Shown here piece by piece: positions 24,171 through 59,009 of a DNA stretch of 64,000 nt. Position 1 is the first letter of the stretch, and each line of letters opens with the position of its first letter. The translations under genes and the position numbers were made by a program. The DNA comes from Nannobrachium achirus (lineage: Eukaryota > Chordata > Actinopteri > Myctophiformes > Myctophidae): assembly GCA_963921795.1 (NCBI GenBank), contig OY997659.1:18815508-18879507 (forward strand), in the 5' to 3' direction. The notes under the pieces were generated by a model that had not been told where the DNA came from, searched no databases, and saw only the letters and a list, made by a program, of their open reading frames with translations.

Positions 24171-24570
24171 AATAATGTGTGTGTGTGTGTGTGTCCCATG
24201 AAGAACATTCATGGGGGGCCCGCAGTGAATCCTTGTACCCAGGGCCCAGAATGTGTTGCGACACCACTGGCTATAGATTGGCGCAAACAAAAAAATAAAA
24301 AAATAAACACAAATAACTTTTTGATAGATAAATAATGAACACTGAACTTTTCTTTATTTAACCACATTAGTGTATAAGCCCAATTCAAAACCTACAATCT
24401 CACAGCGTGTCACATTGCGACACATGAGCTTGCAGATCTTTTTGTTCCCCATTTCACCCCCACCATGTCAACATTGCGACACATGAGCTTGTAGATCTTG
24501 TTTTCCCCCCATTTCCCCCCCACCACCACCATGTCAACACTCCTCCTGTTGGTAAACTCATCATTCAGCC

Positions 24571-24673
24571 TCTATATAACAGACAGTGCATTGCACTAAA
24601 AAGTACCTCTTTACGCCTCCGTTCACCTTTGATAGCGGTGTCTGTGTGCTGGCAAGCACGTTACCATATAAAG
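24571..24673 (+). promoter_or_regulatory. lcp1: Candidate lcp1 core promoter
   Basis: Two TATA-like motifs, TCTATATAAC (24571-24580) and TATAAAG (24667-24673), lie ahead of the inferred non-coding first exon. A CACTTCCTTCC stretch just downstream (about 24715) resembles an ETS/PU.1 site, which would suit a leukocyte gene. Which TATA is used cannot be told from sequence. Confidence 0.4.
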
Positions 24674-24689
24674 ACAAAACCTCTTTCGT

Positions 24690-24902
24690 TCCTCTTTCTG
24701 AAGTGAAACGTGTCACTTCCTTCCTCGTAGATTTGAATAGATGCGCTGAGGCCGCGCTGCACCGTGCACTGTGTCATAACGGGGAGAAGCGCTGAAGACG
24801 AGCACAGCCAACCGTGAGCAGAAGAGCGCAGACAGAAGACAGGACCCCACCACACAGCCAAGCCAGACCCAACTCAACCAGCCTCCTCATCTCACCTCTC
24901 AG
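24690..24902 (+). other. lcp1: Inferred non-coding exon 1 of lcp1
   Basis: A pyrimidine/purine-mixed stretch downstream of TATAAAG ends in CTCTCAG and a consensus donor GTAACG at 24903. Mammalian LCP1 also has a non-coding first exon and a long first intron. The start is a guess from TATA spacing; the donor is the best support. Confidence 0.45.
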
Positions 24903-25064
24903 GTAACGAAAGATGATGTGACATTGTCCGTCTCGGCCCTAAAGGCCTTGCAGAGCAGCCCTAAAGTGAGACATTTACCCGAAATAGTATGTGTGTAATG
25001 TGAATGTGTGTGTGAAAGAGGGGGAGGGGGTTATAACTTTGAATAGGTTTATAGGTTTCAGCAG

Positions 25065-25103
<39 letters not shown>

Positions 25104-26299
25104 TGTGTGTGTGTGTATAAATCAATGTGATTGCACTTCCCCTTGACGGTACACTGTAAAATCCTGAGTGCTGATTTAACTCAGACATATCGTCCTGATA
25201 CAAGGTGATGGTATTGTAAATATTTGTGAAATAATGATAAATGGTAATAAACCCAGACCTTATCTACTGTAACTGCAGCTCACACTGCGTAGATTCTCAA
25301 ATTCTTCTACATAAAGAACGGCAAATTATTAAGGCACCCTGGATATTACCTTGTTAAGAATTTGGTTTAAAAAAGGGGGGGATTTCAGACTTAAATTGGA
25401 TTTTGACCCACCAGTTTGTCAACCAGTCGTGTCAAACCAGACAAACCAGATACAACGTTCTTAATAGAAGAAGCATGGGAACCAAAAACAACCACCCCCA
25501 ATTGTATAGTCATATTGTATTAATATACTCTTCCATACAGATTGGGCAAAATAACATTGTATTCACAAACAAAAAAGCTACATAACATAGTAATAGTACA
25601 GCTTTAAAGGAACACTTTGAGCTGAAGCAGAACAGGGCCCTGGAGAGAGGAGAAGTGTGACCATAATGCAATGAGCTCAAGAGGAAGTTTGTGGGCAGCC
25701 TCTGTTCAACTGCTAACAGAAAAAAACACTAATCCAAACGTGTGTTTAAAAAAAGAAAGAAAAAAAAACTGTTATGAGAGCTTTACATCGACTTTGATGT
25801 ACTACTGTGAAGGGATTAAGACGCATTAGGTAACATAATGAGACAACAAAGCATATTGAGCTTATGCTGCGATTTGCCATTGCCTATGCAAATGTTCTCA
25901 TGCCAGCTCTAAACCACGGCAGATGCCATCTTGGTGATAAGATAAAGCACTCACTCTGCTGTTTTATGGTCCACATTACAAGCACCTACTGCATGGTGTA
26001 AATTACTGTTATGAGTTCACTCAGTCCTTTATACCTGGTGCAAACTTATTTTTTGTTTATTAGTTTTTTAGGGGCCATGCAAGTATTGGGCCAGAGTTAG
26101 CCATAGAGCTAATTTGCATCTGTGGTGTCTGGGCAGGAAGATTTTAAATACAAATTACAATGCAAACGATACATGTATGTATAAAAAAAAAGAACAATAC
26201 AGTTAACACAGTTTACAGACAGTAAATCACCTTAAAACAGCATCATGCATTACATACTGTATGCTTCATGTTGGTGAACAGTTGGTTCCATACAAGGGG

Positions 26300-26625
26300 T
26301 TAGATCAGTAGTTGTCAAGCTTTTTCATGTCAAGGACCCCCAAATTAATATACGTTTGGCCGCGCGGGGCTCCATCTGAAAATGTTGTTGTGCCAGGGAC
26401 CCTCATACAAGATTTGTGTTGTTAAAATATTTCCAAGTTTTCAGATTTGTTGTTTTGTTTTGAAAATGGCCATATCTACAAGCTCACAGCGTGTCACATG
26501 ATGAGCTTGTAGATCTTGTTCCCCATTTCCCCCCACCATGTCAACATTGCGACACATGAGCTTGTAGATCTCAACGCGTTGCATCACGGCACGGTGTGAG
26601 TTTGGGGGTCTGAGAACCACTGTTT
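26300..26625. mobile_element. hAT-type MITE of the TTCTCAA/AGAACCACTG family in lcp1 intron 1
   Basis: Left CAGTAGTTGTCAAGCTTTTT and right TCTGAGAACCACTG are degraded inverted ends. Inside are two hairpin-core halves (26468 and 26553) and a segment shared with the lcp1 upstream region (CCATGTCAACATTGCGACAC). Confidence 0.6.
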
Positions 26626-27789
26626 TAGATTAGTGTGATGTGACATTAAAGCTGAGGTTGAAGTAAACACAAGTCAGTTTCAAATAGTATTACACTTTGT
26701 AATACTGTTCTGAAGATTGTTCCCTCAGCCCTATGTTCTCTCAGTTTAGGATTAGGCTTAGGGTTAGTGTTAGTTTTGAGGGAACATAGGGCTTAGGGAA
26801 CATACAGTAGGTACGCTCCTGTTGGATCCCAATTTACCAACATATTATTTTTCTGAATATTATTCACAGATGCATTGCACAGTGACACTCAAATGTCTTG
26901 TTGTGAGCCTGTATAATGACAAACAATTTTAACAACATTATCATATCTGAAAGTCTCCTGTTTCTGTAGCGTGAGGTAGCTTGATGTACAAGTATAAACC
27001 GTGGCGTGGACATTATGTATGTCGCAGGGACTTAGAGTACTTACCTCCAATCCAACCCTTGGCTGAGTGGCAAGCAGAGAGGCACTGGGTAACATTTTAT
27101 AGTCTTTTGTCAGTATGACTTTGCCAGGGATTGAACCCAGACCTCCAAATATCAGGGAGGACACACTAGTGCTGGTGATCAATAGTCATTGACAATTCAG
27201 TTTGTTAGTAATGATATTTATTTTTGGAACAAATACTTAAATACTGTAGCAACGTATAAGGATCTTTACAGATGCAAAAGGGAAAAATAACTGAACATAA
27301 TGAAAGTAAGAATAATGTACATTTTATGCTTTGTTAACTTTATCACACTTTGAAAACCAGTGTTTTTTCTGTACTGTAATAGTTTTCCTTATATACAGTA
27401 AATACACTGTCTGACAGCAAAGATACTGGGTGTTCATGGTTGTAAAGTAGTCAACTCCTGCTCACTGCGCACGTCATCAAATTAGTAGACTAGAAAACCC
27501 AGAAGTCCTTCTGCTGGCTTGGTTCAGGCAGACACAGGTTGGTGTGTTATTGTACACCAAGTTGGTGGGTTATTGTAGCGGAATACAATAATACTGTATC
27601 TTTTTTTGTAGGACGCTGACATTTTGGAGTCTGAACAAAAAGAGCTAGTTCTAAGAAGAATAGATAAAGAATAAATAAAGAATAGTGACAATAACATAAC
27701 TGAACTCTCCCACTATCTTTGTGTGGTTTATGCACATCCATACCGGCATAGGTCAGTCAGAATCAGCTGAACATTTTAACCATTATTTT

Positions 27790-28040
27790 ATGCTTCAACT
27801 ATTAAAAAATTACAGATATACAAGCTCACAGCGCGGCACCGAGTGCCGTGCTGCGAGCTTGTAGATCTGCTATTTTTGAAAAATTGTGAAAATGTGTGCA
27901 AATCTTTGAATGTTTATATATTTTTAAACAAATCCTTATTTCTCTTGGTCCCTGGAACAAAATATTTTCAGATGGGGGTCTGCGGTCAAATACATATCAT
28001 TCTAGGGTTTCTTGACATTAAAAGGTTTGAGCACCGCTGA
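27790..28040. repeat. Hairpin-core MITE copy in lcp1 intron 1
   Basis: Core at about 27812-27876: ACAGATATACAAGCTCACAG then GCGAGCTTGTAGATCTGCTA. It is followed by the family sequence TTTTCAGATGGGGGTCTGCG and AAAAGGTTTGAGCACCGCTG. Confidence 0.75.
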
Positions 28041-29600
28041 TCATAGAAACATTATGTTTTTCAGAAAACCATTAGGATTTAGAAGACATTTTTACGTATT
28101 TATTCAGGCCTAAATGGGGTAAGAGTGCAGTACAGTGAATCATACATACAATGAATCAATCATCAGAATACTGAACCAAAAAATGTCTCGTCCATCATGT
28201 GAACACCAGTTCCTGCACGTCATGTGACCAGCACTTCCTGCTCTTCTCTGAATTTCTTCATACAGTGCGTTCCTCGTATGGATGTGTGAAACCTTTGCCT
28301 CACGCTTCTTGCATCCTGTTCTTAAATGATTTGCTAACATAATATGAAGACTGCTTGAAGTGTTTGTCTGCAAAGTGAGAAATCAGTGACTCATATCGTA
28401 CACAAGCACAAGTCTGATTGCTGCAGTGTAGTCAGTAGTCACAGTGTTATTATTATTATATATCTTTTAATTTAATCAAAAGAAACTCGACCTGGCACCG
28501 ATGCTCACTGAACTGGAGACTTCCTCAAACTAGGGCGTTAACGACTTGTGATTTTTGCAAGTCGACTCAGTAAAGAGTAAAAAGTTAAATTGTTTGATGA
28601 CATCATCACATTGTTTTGGCGGGGGGTGTGAATGGGGACAAAACCCGAAACCATGTGCTTAATTCCTTTGAAAAACACAGTTGGAAAAGGAGAGAATCAT
28701 TCTGTCCTTGACAATAAGCAATCCTACTGTTTGAATGCTGTACACACGCACACATGGAGGGAAAATAATATTTGTTTTTAGTTTTTTCAACTTTCGTCTT
28801 TCCCTGGTGGGAGTCTTGTGTACTGAAGTCGACTTCTTGGTTAATAGAAATATCGGTTATAAGCTGTGTTTTTACAGGCCAAAAGAAAGGTAATGATAAT
28901 AATCATATGAAGCCTCCCTTCTCTTTCTCTGGTAGGAGGTTAAACAGGAAGTGCTAGAAGGACAGAAATTAGAATTTGTGTAATTCATATTCCGTGACAC
29001 TCAAAGGTCCACACACCAGGAGCGTGACTAATAAACGATCCGAAAATGCATCATTGAATATTACCTGTGTTCTGGGGAGGGAAGCTGTGCAGGGCTGGGG
29101 CTCTGCAATTGCGTTCTTCAATGGTCACAGTTTATCTGATCCATATCATTATGTGTGGTGGCACAATGGTGCATTGCACTGACTGACCTCTACAGTGGCA
29201 GCTGTACTGTATGTCATGATATTTAAATACCGTATGTGCAGCTGTTGTGTTGCGATTAGTCTAAATTGGTAGTTTGATTATTTATTTCACAAAGGTTTGG
29301 CACCATAAAGTTAAGTATGTTTTTATAAGCCATAGGAATGTGTTATATCACCTATTAAGCACAGCTCATTGTGTAATTAACTACTTAAACCCTAAATGAG
29401 TCTCCCAGGGGTCTAGACCTGGCCTGCTCCTTTTTTTCCCCTTTACAGCAAATCTCTTCACTGAAAGAAATCTACAAGCTCACAACTCGTCTTATGAGCT
29501 TGTAAAGTAGATTGTTTTGGCCTTACTGTTCACCCCAGAATAGGGACACTGGGGTTCAAGGGTTTAAACTAAACAAACTTGTTCCTCTGTTGTGGTGGTT
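28041..29600. other. Remainder of lcp1 intron 1
   Basis: No gene seen. A short CTAT/TTATTA-rich stretch near 28448 and a foldback at 29388-29575 (TTAAACCCT ... AAGGGTTTAA) with the hairpin core at its centre (ATCTACAAGCTCACAACTCG ... ATGAGCTTGTAAAG) are the only structures. Confidence 0.5.
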
Positions 29601-29631
29601 TCAGATCCTGCTGCTTAATCAGACTTTCAAG

Positions 29632-42625
<12,994 letters not shown>

Positions 42626-42679
42626 AACAGCCTCATATACAAATCGGTTATCACCAGGATGTTGTGATACCAGAAAGAA

Positions 42680-42856
42680 GGTTCATTCCCACCGGACTCG
42701 ATAAGGATAACCATAACCATAATGATGTGTCTGCGTCAATTATGGCGGCTTTATCGTTGTGGTGTGGACACTGCCATCCACTTCAATTAAAAACAATATT
42801 TTTTTTATCGTTATCGTTATCTTTATTGTTATCACGTCCAGTGGGAAAGGGCCTTA
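42680..42856. mobile_element. MITE copy in the lcp1 3' UTR
   Basis: TTCATTCCCACCGGACTCGA near the left edge and GTCCAGTGGGAAAGGGCC at the right are imperfect inverted ends. The middle (TATCGTTGTGGTGTGGA.., GCCATCCACTTCAATT) is the same as in the neighbouring copy 43303-43496. Confidence 0.8.
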
Positions 42857-42973
42857 CATTGTTACTGTCGGGCAGAAACCTTGTATCATATTCAAACTTT
42901 TTATGTTTTTTTTTATTTTTATCTTTGTAAATTAATGTCCGACCTTGTATTGTCATACAAGAGTGCTGAGCAA

Positions 42974-42979
42974 AATAAA
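42974..42979 (+). terminator. lcp1: lcp1 polyadenylation signal AATAAA
   Basis: AATAAA about 350 nt after the stop codon, followed by a GTGGTTAAGTCTATCTGTGG GT-rich stretch, as expected for a cleavage site near 42995-43000. Confidence 0.75.
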
Positions 42980-43302
42980 AGTGGTTAAGTCTATCTGTGG
43001 GTCTTATAAATATTTTAGCTTGTGTTTAAACTAACTACAGTATAGTGGATCCATTGGAACAGTTAGTTTTTTTCCATTTACTGAAAACGAACCGTTTTTG
43101 GACGTACAAGGTTTCCACCCGACAGCGATGATATGATAAACAATATAAAATGGCGGCAGTGGCCTATAAAGAAGATACTGTCCAAGGAAGACCACGTCAC
43201 ATGAAAATTCAATGTGTGTGGACAGAATCACTTTGTTTCAAAACCTTTATATTGTCAAAGATAAATTTAAGAGGACATAGATATGTGATCTTTACCCTAA
43301 GT

Positions 43303-43496
43303 CTAAAGGCCCATTCCCACTGGGCGCGATAAAGATAATTATCTGACGTCATGGTTTGAAATCCCAGAAAGTGAGCCAAGCTATATCGTTTACGGCTATC
43401 GTTGTGGTGTGGATGATGCCATCCACTTCAATTGAGAACAATATTTTTTTAATCTTTATCTTCATCTTTATCGCGCCCAGTGGGAATGGGCCTTTA
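43303..43496. mobile_element. MITE with CTAAAGGCCCATTCCCAC ends
   Basis: CTAAAGGCCCATTCCCACTG followed by GGCGCGATAAAGATAA on the left is the inverse of TTTATCGCGCCCAGTGGGAA then TGGGCCTTTAG on the right. Flanks TTACCCTAA and TTACCCTTA suggest an imperfect 9-bp duplication, though the left one is offset by 2 bp. Confidence 0.8.
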
Positions 43497-44115
43497 GTTA
43501 CCCTTACAGCATTGATGTACCATTTCCAATGGCACTTCTGAGATTAGAAGGAGCGTGACAGGGAGAGGAATGCTCTCTGCCAATTTAGAATATTTAGCTA
43601 CTTTACAACTTCCACTCATTTATGCATTCCAAATGATGCACATATTTGAAATAAAGATGTTTTCTATTAAACTGTGCTGATTTGTTTCTCAAAGCGTGGC
43701 TTCGAGCAATGGTTCCCAAATGGTGACAACAACCACATGCCACAAATCATGAATGCATCGTCCAATTGCAGTGGAATGCACAATCACGTTGAGGAACAAA
43801 TGCCACCATTTTAACATTGCGCCACCAGGAGGCCGGCTTTTGCAAAAAATACATTTTATATTAGTCCTACAAAATGTGTCCAAACATCACACAAATCTGT
43901 ACACATTATCTCAATAGTCAAGTGATCAAGATGGATCTGTTTGACTTTTCATATTCTATCTTCCGAACATTCCTGGCCCACAATAGCCCTTTTTCTATCA
44001 GTACTTTATGCACACTCATTTCCCATTACAGAGGCAAATTCTAACCCCTAAAGATAATGTTCAACCTGGCATCCCTATTCTCATTAAATGTTTTCACAAA
44101 TATAGCCTATCTATG

Positions 44116-44356
44116 GGGCTTTTAAGCCGTGACATTTTGTAGGCAGAGGAGAACTCTGCCCCCAGAGCATTTTCTGTCCCTCGCTATTTCAACAGATCCG
44201 AGACAAAAATAACGACTAAAGTATAATTCTAACACTTTCCTTTCAACAACAAAGAGAAGAAAAATGTGTAAATAGTATAAATAGCAAAAAGATTCACGGA
44301 AACTGGGGGCAGAAATTCTCCTCTGCCTACAAAATGATGTCATACTTAACAGCCCC
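44116..44356. repeat. Foldback element between lcp1 and cnot11
   Basis: GGGGCTTTTAAGCCGTGACA then TTTTGTAGGCAGAGGAGAAC on the left is matched by CTCCTCTGCCTACAAAATGA then TAACAGCCCC on the right. No coding sequence. The rest of the 42626-45905 interval holds only further MITE fragments (44480-44610 and 45018-45130). Confidence 0.8.
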
Positions 44357-44966
44357 TAGCTCAACTCGTTGCAGCCTATCTATAAGCTCAACACGTTGCT
44401 TATATAGCTGTGCCTTGAGATTTACGCTGGCACAGAGTTTGAAAACTGCCGGTGTAGTGTAGACTGTAGAGTTCTCAACGAAATAAGGCCCGGCCCGAGG
44501 CCCTACACGGCCTAACTAATTGGCATACATTTTAGGCCCTACCCGGCCCGAAAACGTCGGTCGGGTTTGGGTATGGTCGGGTTCGAGCAGAATTTGAGAA
44601 CTCTAGTGTAGTGTACGTACTGTATATATTGAGGCAAACAATGAAAGAAAGCACAAGCAAGCAAACTGAAAGACACTTTTCAATCTTTGTTTAATGTAAC
44701 AATAAACATGAGCATCAGTCTCTAAAGGAGAGAAAAACGTTTTCAAATTAAGTCCATAGTTTCTTTTTTTCTTCCAGAAAAGGGATACGTAAAAATAGTA
44801 GGTTTTGAATGGAGCTGCAGGCGACTTGGAAAGAACAGTAAGATCTGAGTCTGATGATTACAGTAGATAACTAAATATTTACAATACTGAGCCTCGCTTC
44901 GGCTAGTGTTCTCCAAACTACCGAGCTCCCCAAAAGCATCTTAACGAAAACATTATAGTTTCTCTT

Positions 44967-44972
44967 TTTATT
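44967..44972 (-). terminator. cnot11: Candidate cnot11 polyadenylation signal
   Basis: AATAAA on the minus strand about 930 nt after the cnot11 stop. No closer exact AATAAA was found by eye; variant signals cannot be excluded. Confidence 0.3.
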
Positions 44973-45539
44973 TGCATGGGAACGAAGCCCTTATCGATAT
45001 CAAAGATGCTTAGAGCACTAGTTCTCAAACATTTTCCATGTCAAGGACCCCCAAGTTGATACGCATTTGGCCATGGACCCCACATCTGAAAAGATTTTGT
45101 TGCCAGGGCCCCACCATAAGAGATCTTAGCTGTTAGATTAGTAAGTACATAATTCTACACTTGTCTTTAGTGTACAGAAGGTTTGAGAAAGTGAAACCAA
45201 TGATCCGAACAGTTATTCTTAAAAAGTATATTCTCACACGTCTCTCAGCTGGTAGAATTATAGTGAAATTAACCACTTTGACCCCACTTTGAGAAACCCA
45301 ATGATTGCTGAGTGGATGAGGGGAGTGGGGTCCATGTACCAAGCCGCTGTGGGCGTTCTCCGACCCATTTAGGCCTGAACGCAAATCTGTGTCACTTTAG
45401 ATTTGAACCACTTTAACCATTATTTTATGCTTTAACTATTAAAAAATAACAGATATACAAGCTCACAACGCGTTTTGTGCAAGTCTTTGAATATTTTTGA
45501 CCCGATACTAAAAATGTCTTCTAAATCCTTCCTATAAAT

Positions 45540-45830
45540 CAGTCGTCCTCAAACCTTTTCATGTCAAGGACGCCCAAAATGACATGTATTTGGCCACGGA
45601 CCCCCATCTCAAAATATTTCGTTCCATGGACCCCTCCCAGAAGCAAATATTTGAGTTACAAATGTTCGCTTTTTAAAAATATATATTCAAAGACTTGCAA
45701 AAACAAATCATGATTTTTCAAAAATAGCAGATCTACAAGCTCACAGCGCGGTGCCAGGCTGTGAGCTTGTATATCTGCTATTTTTCAATAGTTAAAGCAT
45801 TAAATAATTCTAGGCCTTAACGGGTTAACA
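45540..45830. repeat. Hairpin-core MITE in the cnot11 3' region
   Basis: The core hairpin AGCAGATCTACAAGCTCACA ... TGTGAGCTTGTATATCTGCT lies at about 45727-45780, with outer CAAAAAT/ATTTTTC flanks. It is joined to CAAGGACGCCCAAAATGACA and ATGGACCCCTCCCAGAAGC, the same arrangement as at 23790-24060 and 27790-28040. A half core lies at 45446-45475. Confidence 0.8.
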
Positions 45831-45905
45831 GGGGGCATGAAATGGCAGCTAGGGCCACTATTCCCGTCTCTAGTCAGAAAACCTACAGGCACTCTGTAGG
45901 GAAGG

Positions 45906-55767
<9,862 letters not shown>

Positions 55768-55928
55768 TCAACAATCTGAAGTCATAACTGTCTCACTTAA
55801 TTGGGGAGGGGGGCGGTGGGTAATTTTCGGGCAACGGCCTCCTCCGGTGGGCTACGTGGTCATCACAGCGTCTGTCTGTGTGTGTGTGTGCACTGCAATT
55901 CTCAGTGTGGGGAAGAGACTCATGACTA

Positions 55929-55935
<7 letters not shown>

Positions 55936-55981
<46 letters not shown>
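55936..55981 (+). repeat. (GA)n microsatellite
   Basis: About 23 GA units upstream of the cnot11 start codon (inside any longer 5' leader or promoter region). Confidence 0.9.
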
Positions 55982-55985
<4 letters not shown>

Positions 55986-56239
55986 TAAGTAGTCACACAA
56001 CACATTTATCATCAGCGGCAGATTATATAAAATAATAACTTTTTAAACTGAAAGCTTTACAGCGTTACTTTAATAATAACCACCAGTGGAAAGCTACGAG
56101 TATATCTACTTTACTCATGTTAAATTTTGAGGTCATTGACTTTTATTTCCTACTTTATACTTATAGTCCACTACATCTCAGGGGAAAATATTGCTCCACT
56201 ACGTTTATTTGACAGCTTTGCCTACTTTGACATAGTCAT

Positions 56240-57060
56240 ACTTTAACTCGTGAACTGGGGACCCCCCCACCCTGACAAGCATTTGGAATTGTAGGAGTTG
56301 AGAGGCATTATCTTTTGTTTGACTCGATAAATATTGTGAAACTAGCCCATTCTAAATGCTCAAAATGCCTCGCAAGACCTCATTTTACATCTTGGCCAAT
56401 GTTTGACTATTTTATTGTATACTTTGTTGATTACTTTTGACACAGTAATGGTGTGATTTTTTGACTAATGTTATCTATTACTTTATCGATTCAGAATATC
56501 GAATGCTGGGAATAGCAGCAGCGTTGACACGCCCTGATACCTGATTTTGAAACGAGTCTCGGAGTATATTCTATATTCATTTTACATCTTGGCCAATGTT
56601 TGACTATTTTATTGTATAGTTAGTTGATTACTTTTGACACAGTAATGGTGTGATTTTTTTGGAAGTCCTTCAATTGTCACTTTAGAAATGTGCAGATACC
56701 CGGCCTAAACCTACCCTACTTATACTATTATGTTGGTTTGTTTACTGTTGAGTGAGAAAACAATGTTGCATCATCATCATCTGGGGACCCCTAAAAATAA
56801 TTTGGACCCACAGGTTGAGAACCACTGCTTTTTAACTGATCAATGATGATGTATATCATTATCCATTTATTATGTTAAGATAAAAGTGATGAACACGTTA
56901 ATTAATGTATTATTAATTAAATGGGCCATTCTGCAGAACGAGTAAGTGTACATGTACACTGTGATATCAATACTTTGGTACTTTTTACTCAAGTGAAAGT
57001 TTGTATTTATATGTGGTGGTTTTGGTCATTTTACTAATTAAAGTACTTATTCCACCACTT
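56240..57060. repeat. hAT/Tol2-like repeat cluster between cnot11 and tbc1d8
   Basis: Contains GGGGACCCCCCCACCCTGAC, a duplicated block (TTTGACTATTTTATTGTATA at about 56403 and 56599), an ending GGTTGAGAACCACTG (56812-56826), and AAGTGAAAGT/TTTACTAATTAAAGTACT Tol2-like sequence to 57060. No gene seen. Confidence 0.55.
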
Positions 57061-57620
57061 TGATAATCATATTAAAAGGTACTTCCCCTGAACAAACTTA
57101 ACCAACACTCTATAACAGCGATTACTATCTGAATAGAGTTTAACCATCCTTTTCCCTTCACTTTGTTTTGTTTTAACAAAAAAATAATACAACTTTATAA
57201 GTAACAATACTTGCAGATTAAAGTGCAGAGGACACATTTTCAAGTATGTGTGAATAATGTACAGTGATCAGTAAAACAACCAACTCTAAATAACACAGAT
57301 TGTCTATCCTCAACACTGGAACACATGTCAACAAACTCCATTCATTCATTTATTTTAGCACAACGTTAGTTAGCAATAGCATAGCTAGCTAACTCTTGAA
57401 AAACCAGGGCGGTCATTTATTTGTGTGGCTAAATCAAACCAAATATGTATGACAAAAGTCACAACCGATCAATCCAAAGTGTACATAATAGACTTACAAA
57501 GCCCATACGTGTCCACCTTGAGGCGTTTTGGAACGATTTTCAAGTCTATTTCGTATAGCTGTCAAAAAGGTGCATATAATGTTCAGCTCCGTTCACAACA
57601 CTGGATATGGCTGCTATGTC

Positions 57621-57710
57621 TGCGCAGCGAAAATAGCAGATCTAGAAGCTCACATTAGATCAGAGCCGCGACGCCTTGTGGGCTTGCAGATCTGCTATTT
57701 TTCGCTGCGC
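57621..57710. repeat. Hairpin core with long copy-specific stem
   Basis: GCGCAGCGAAAATAGCAGAT...CTAGAAGC on the left pairs with GCTTGCAGATCTGCTATTTT...TCGCTGCGC on the right. The GCGCAGCG/CGCTGCGC part is not in other copies. Confidence 0.9.
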
Positions 57711-57983
57711 GACACACCGGCACGCAGTACGGTAACGGTTTGACCCGACCATGCCCGACCTCTCGCGTTTGAACTTCGGCTGGCGTGGCATTGTGGGAAA
57801 TGCAGTCAGAAGTGGTTGGCTAAGGGCAGGCTTCGTATTCCTTCTCAAAACAGCTTTGTTCAATTTAGGACGTTCACAAATTACAGATCATCTAAAATTG
57901 CACTTTTATATTAAATATTTAATAGTTATTTATTTTATAAATTAATATTATACTCATGAAAGTTCATTGGATCAAGACCAAGA

Positions 57984-58553
57984 CTAGCCCTGAATACAGG
58001 ACTCTCATATACATGAGAGTCCTGGTGCCGCCTCAACATGAGGAGTAGTGGGCAATCGAGCCCTTAACGGTTTGAGCTAGGAACGTCAGATTTCAAAAAT
58101 AAACTGCTTTCCCAAGCCAACTTTGCTAACGATTTGACGCCGCACAACGTTCATTACACGCCGCTCCCCGGTTGTTGAATAAAACGCATTTTTGTCCGAA
58201 ATTATTTTGCTTAACATAGGACGTCCGCCTCTAGTGGACAGTCGCGTCATCGCATCATCTCCGTTCACTACAATGATCAACCGGAGATGACGCGACTGTC
58301 CACTAGAGGCGGACGTCCTATGTTAAGCAAAATAATTTCGGACAAAAATGCTTTTTATTCAACAATCCGGTAGCGGCGTGTAATGAACGTTGTGCGGCGT
58401 CAAATTGTTATCAAAGTTGGCTTAGGTAAGCACTTTATTTTTGAAATCTGACGTTCCTAGCTCAAACCGTTAAGGGCTCGATTGCCCACTACTCCTCATG
58501 TTGAGGCGGCACCAGGACTCTCATGTATATGAGAGTCCTGTATTCAGGGCTAG
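57984..58553. mobile_element. 570-bp near-perfect palindrome with 7-bp flanking duplication
   Basis: Arms of about 270 bp run from CTAGCCCTGAATACAGG to the complementary CCTGTATTCAGGGCTAG around a centre near 58270 (loop about 17 nt, TTCACTACAATGATCAA). The only clear length difference seen is a 7-bp insert in the left arm near the centre. Each arm starts with its own small palindrome (GGACTCTCATATACATGAGA). ACCAAGA stands directly outside both ends (57977-57983 and 58554-58560). No coding sequence. Family unknown. Confidence 0.93.
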
Positions 58554-58794
58554 ACCAAGACTAGTCTATCTGTCATAGGTTATATGGCTGAAGATATAAA
58601 AATGTCAAATACAATACAAGCAAAGAACGAGTCATGATATATTTCAAGCCTTCAAGATCTGCTCATTTTTAGCGAGCGACGCCGTCGCATTACAGAATAT
58701 AAAAGGCATTAAAGAGCCAATGGTCCGCGTGAAGGAGTATATTGAAGAAGGAGAGGTCTCAGAGAACACGCTCATCAGTCTGTAGTCTTCCCCG

Positions 58795-58916
58795 ATGTAA
58801 ACAAGCCATTGCGCTTTCTTGGGTTTAAATCCTATTGGTAGACATTGTATCTGAATTGTACAGTCATGTGCTTTTCCTTATTTGCAAACTTCTAATAAAG
58901 TATTAAATCAATCAAT
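58795..58916 (+). mobile_element. LINE 3' tail
   Basis: CTTCTAATAAAGTATTAAAT followed by CAATCAATCGAG is the same tail type as at 14480 (AATAAAGTATTCAATCAATC). Confidence 0.7.
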
Positions 58917-59009
58917 CGAGCGAGAAGGGGGGTCAAGTGGAGCCTGATGAATGTATTGCTATTGAAGTTACATCACTACATGGACCCTGATATTAAAGGA
59001 CAACTTTAG

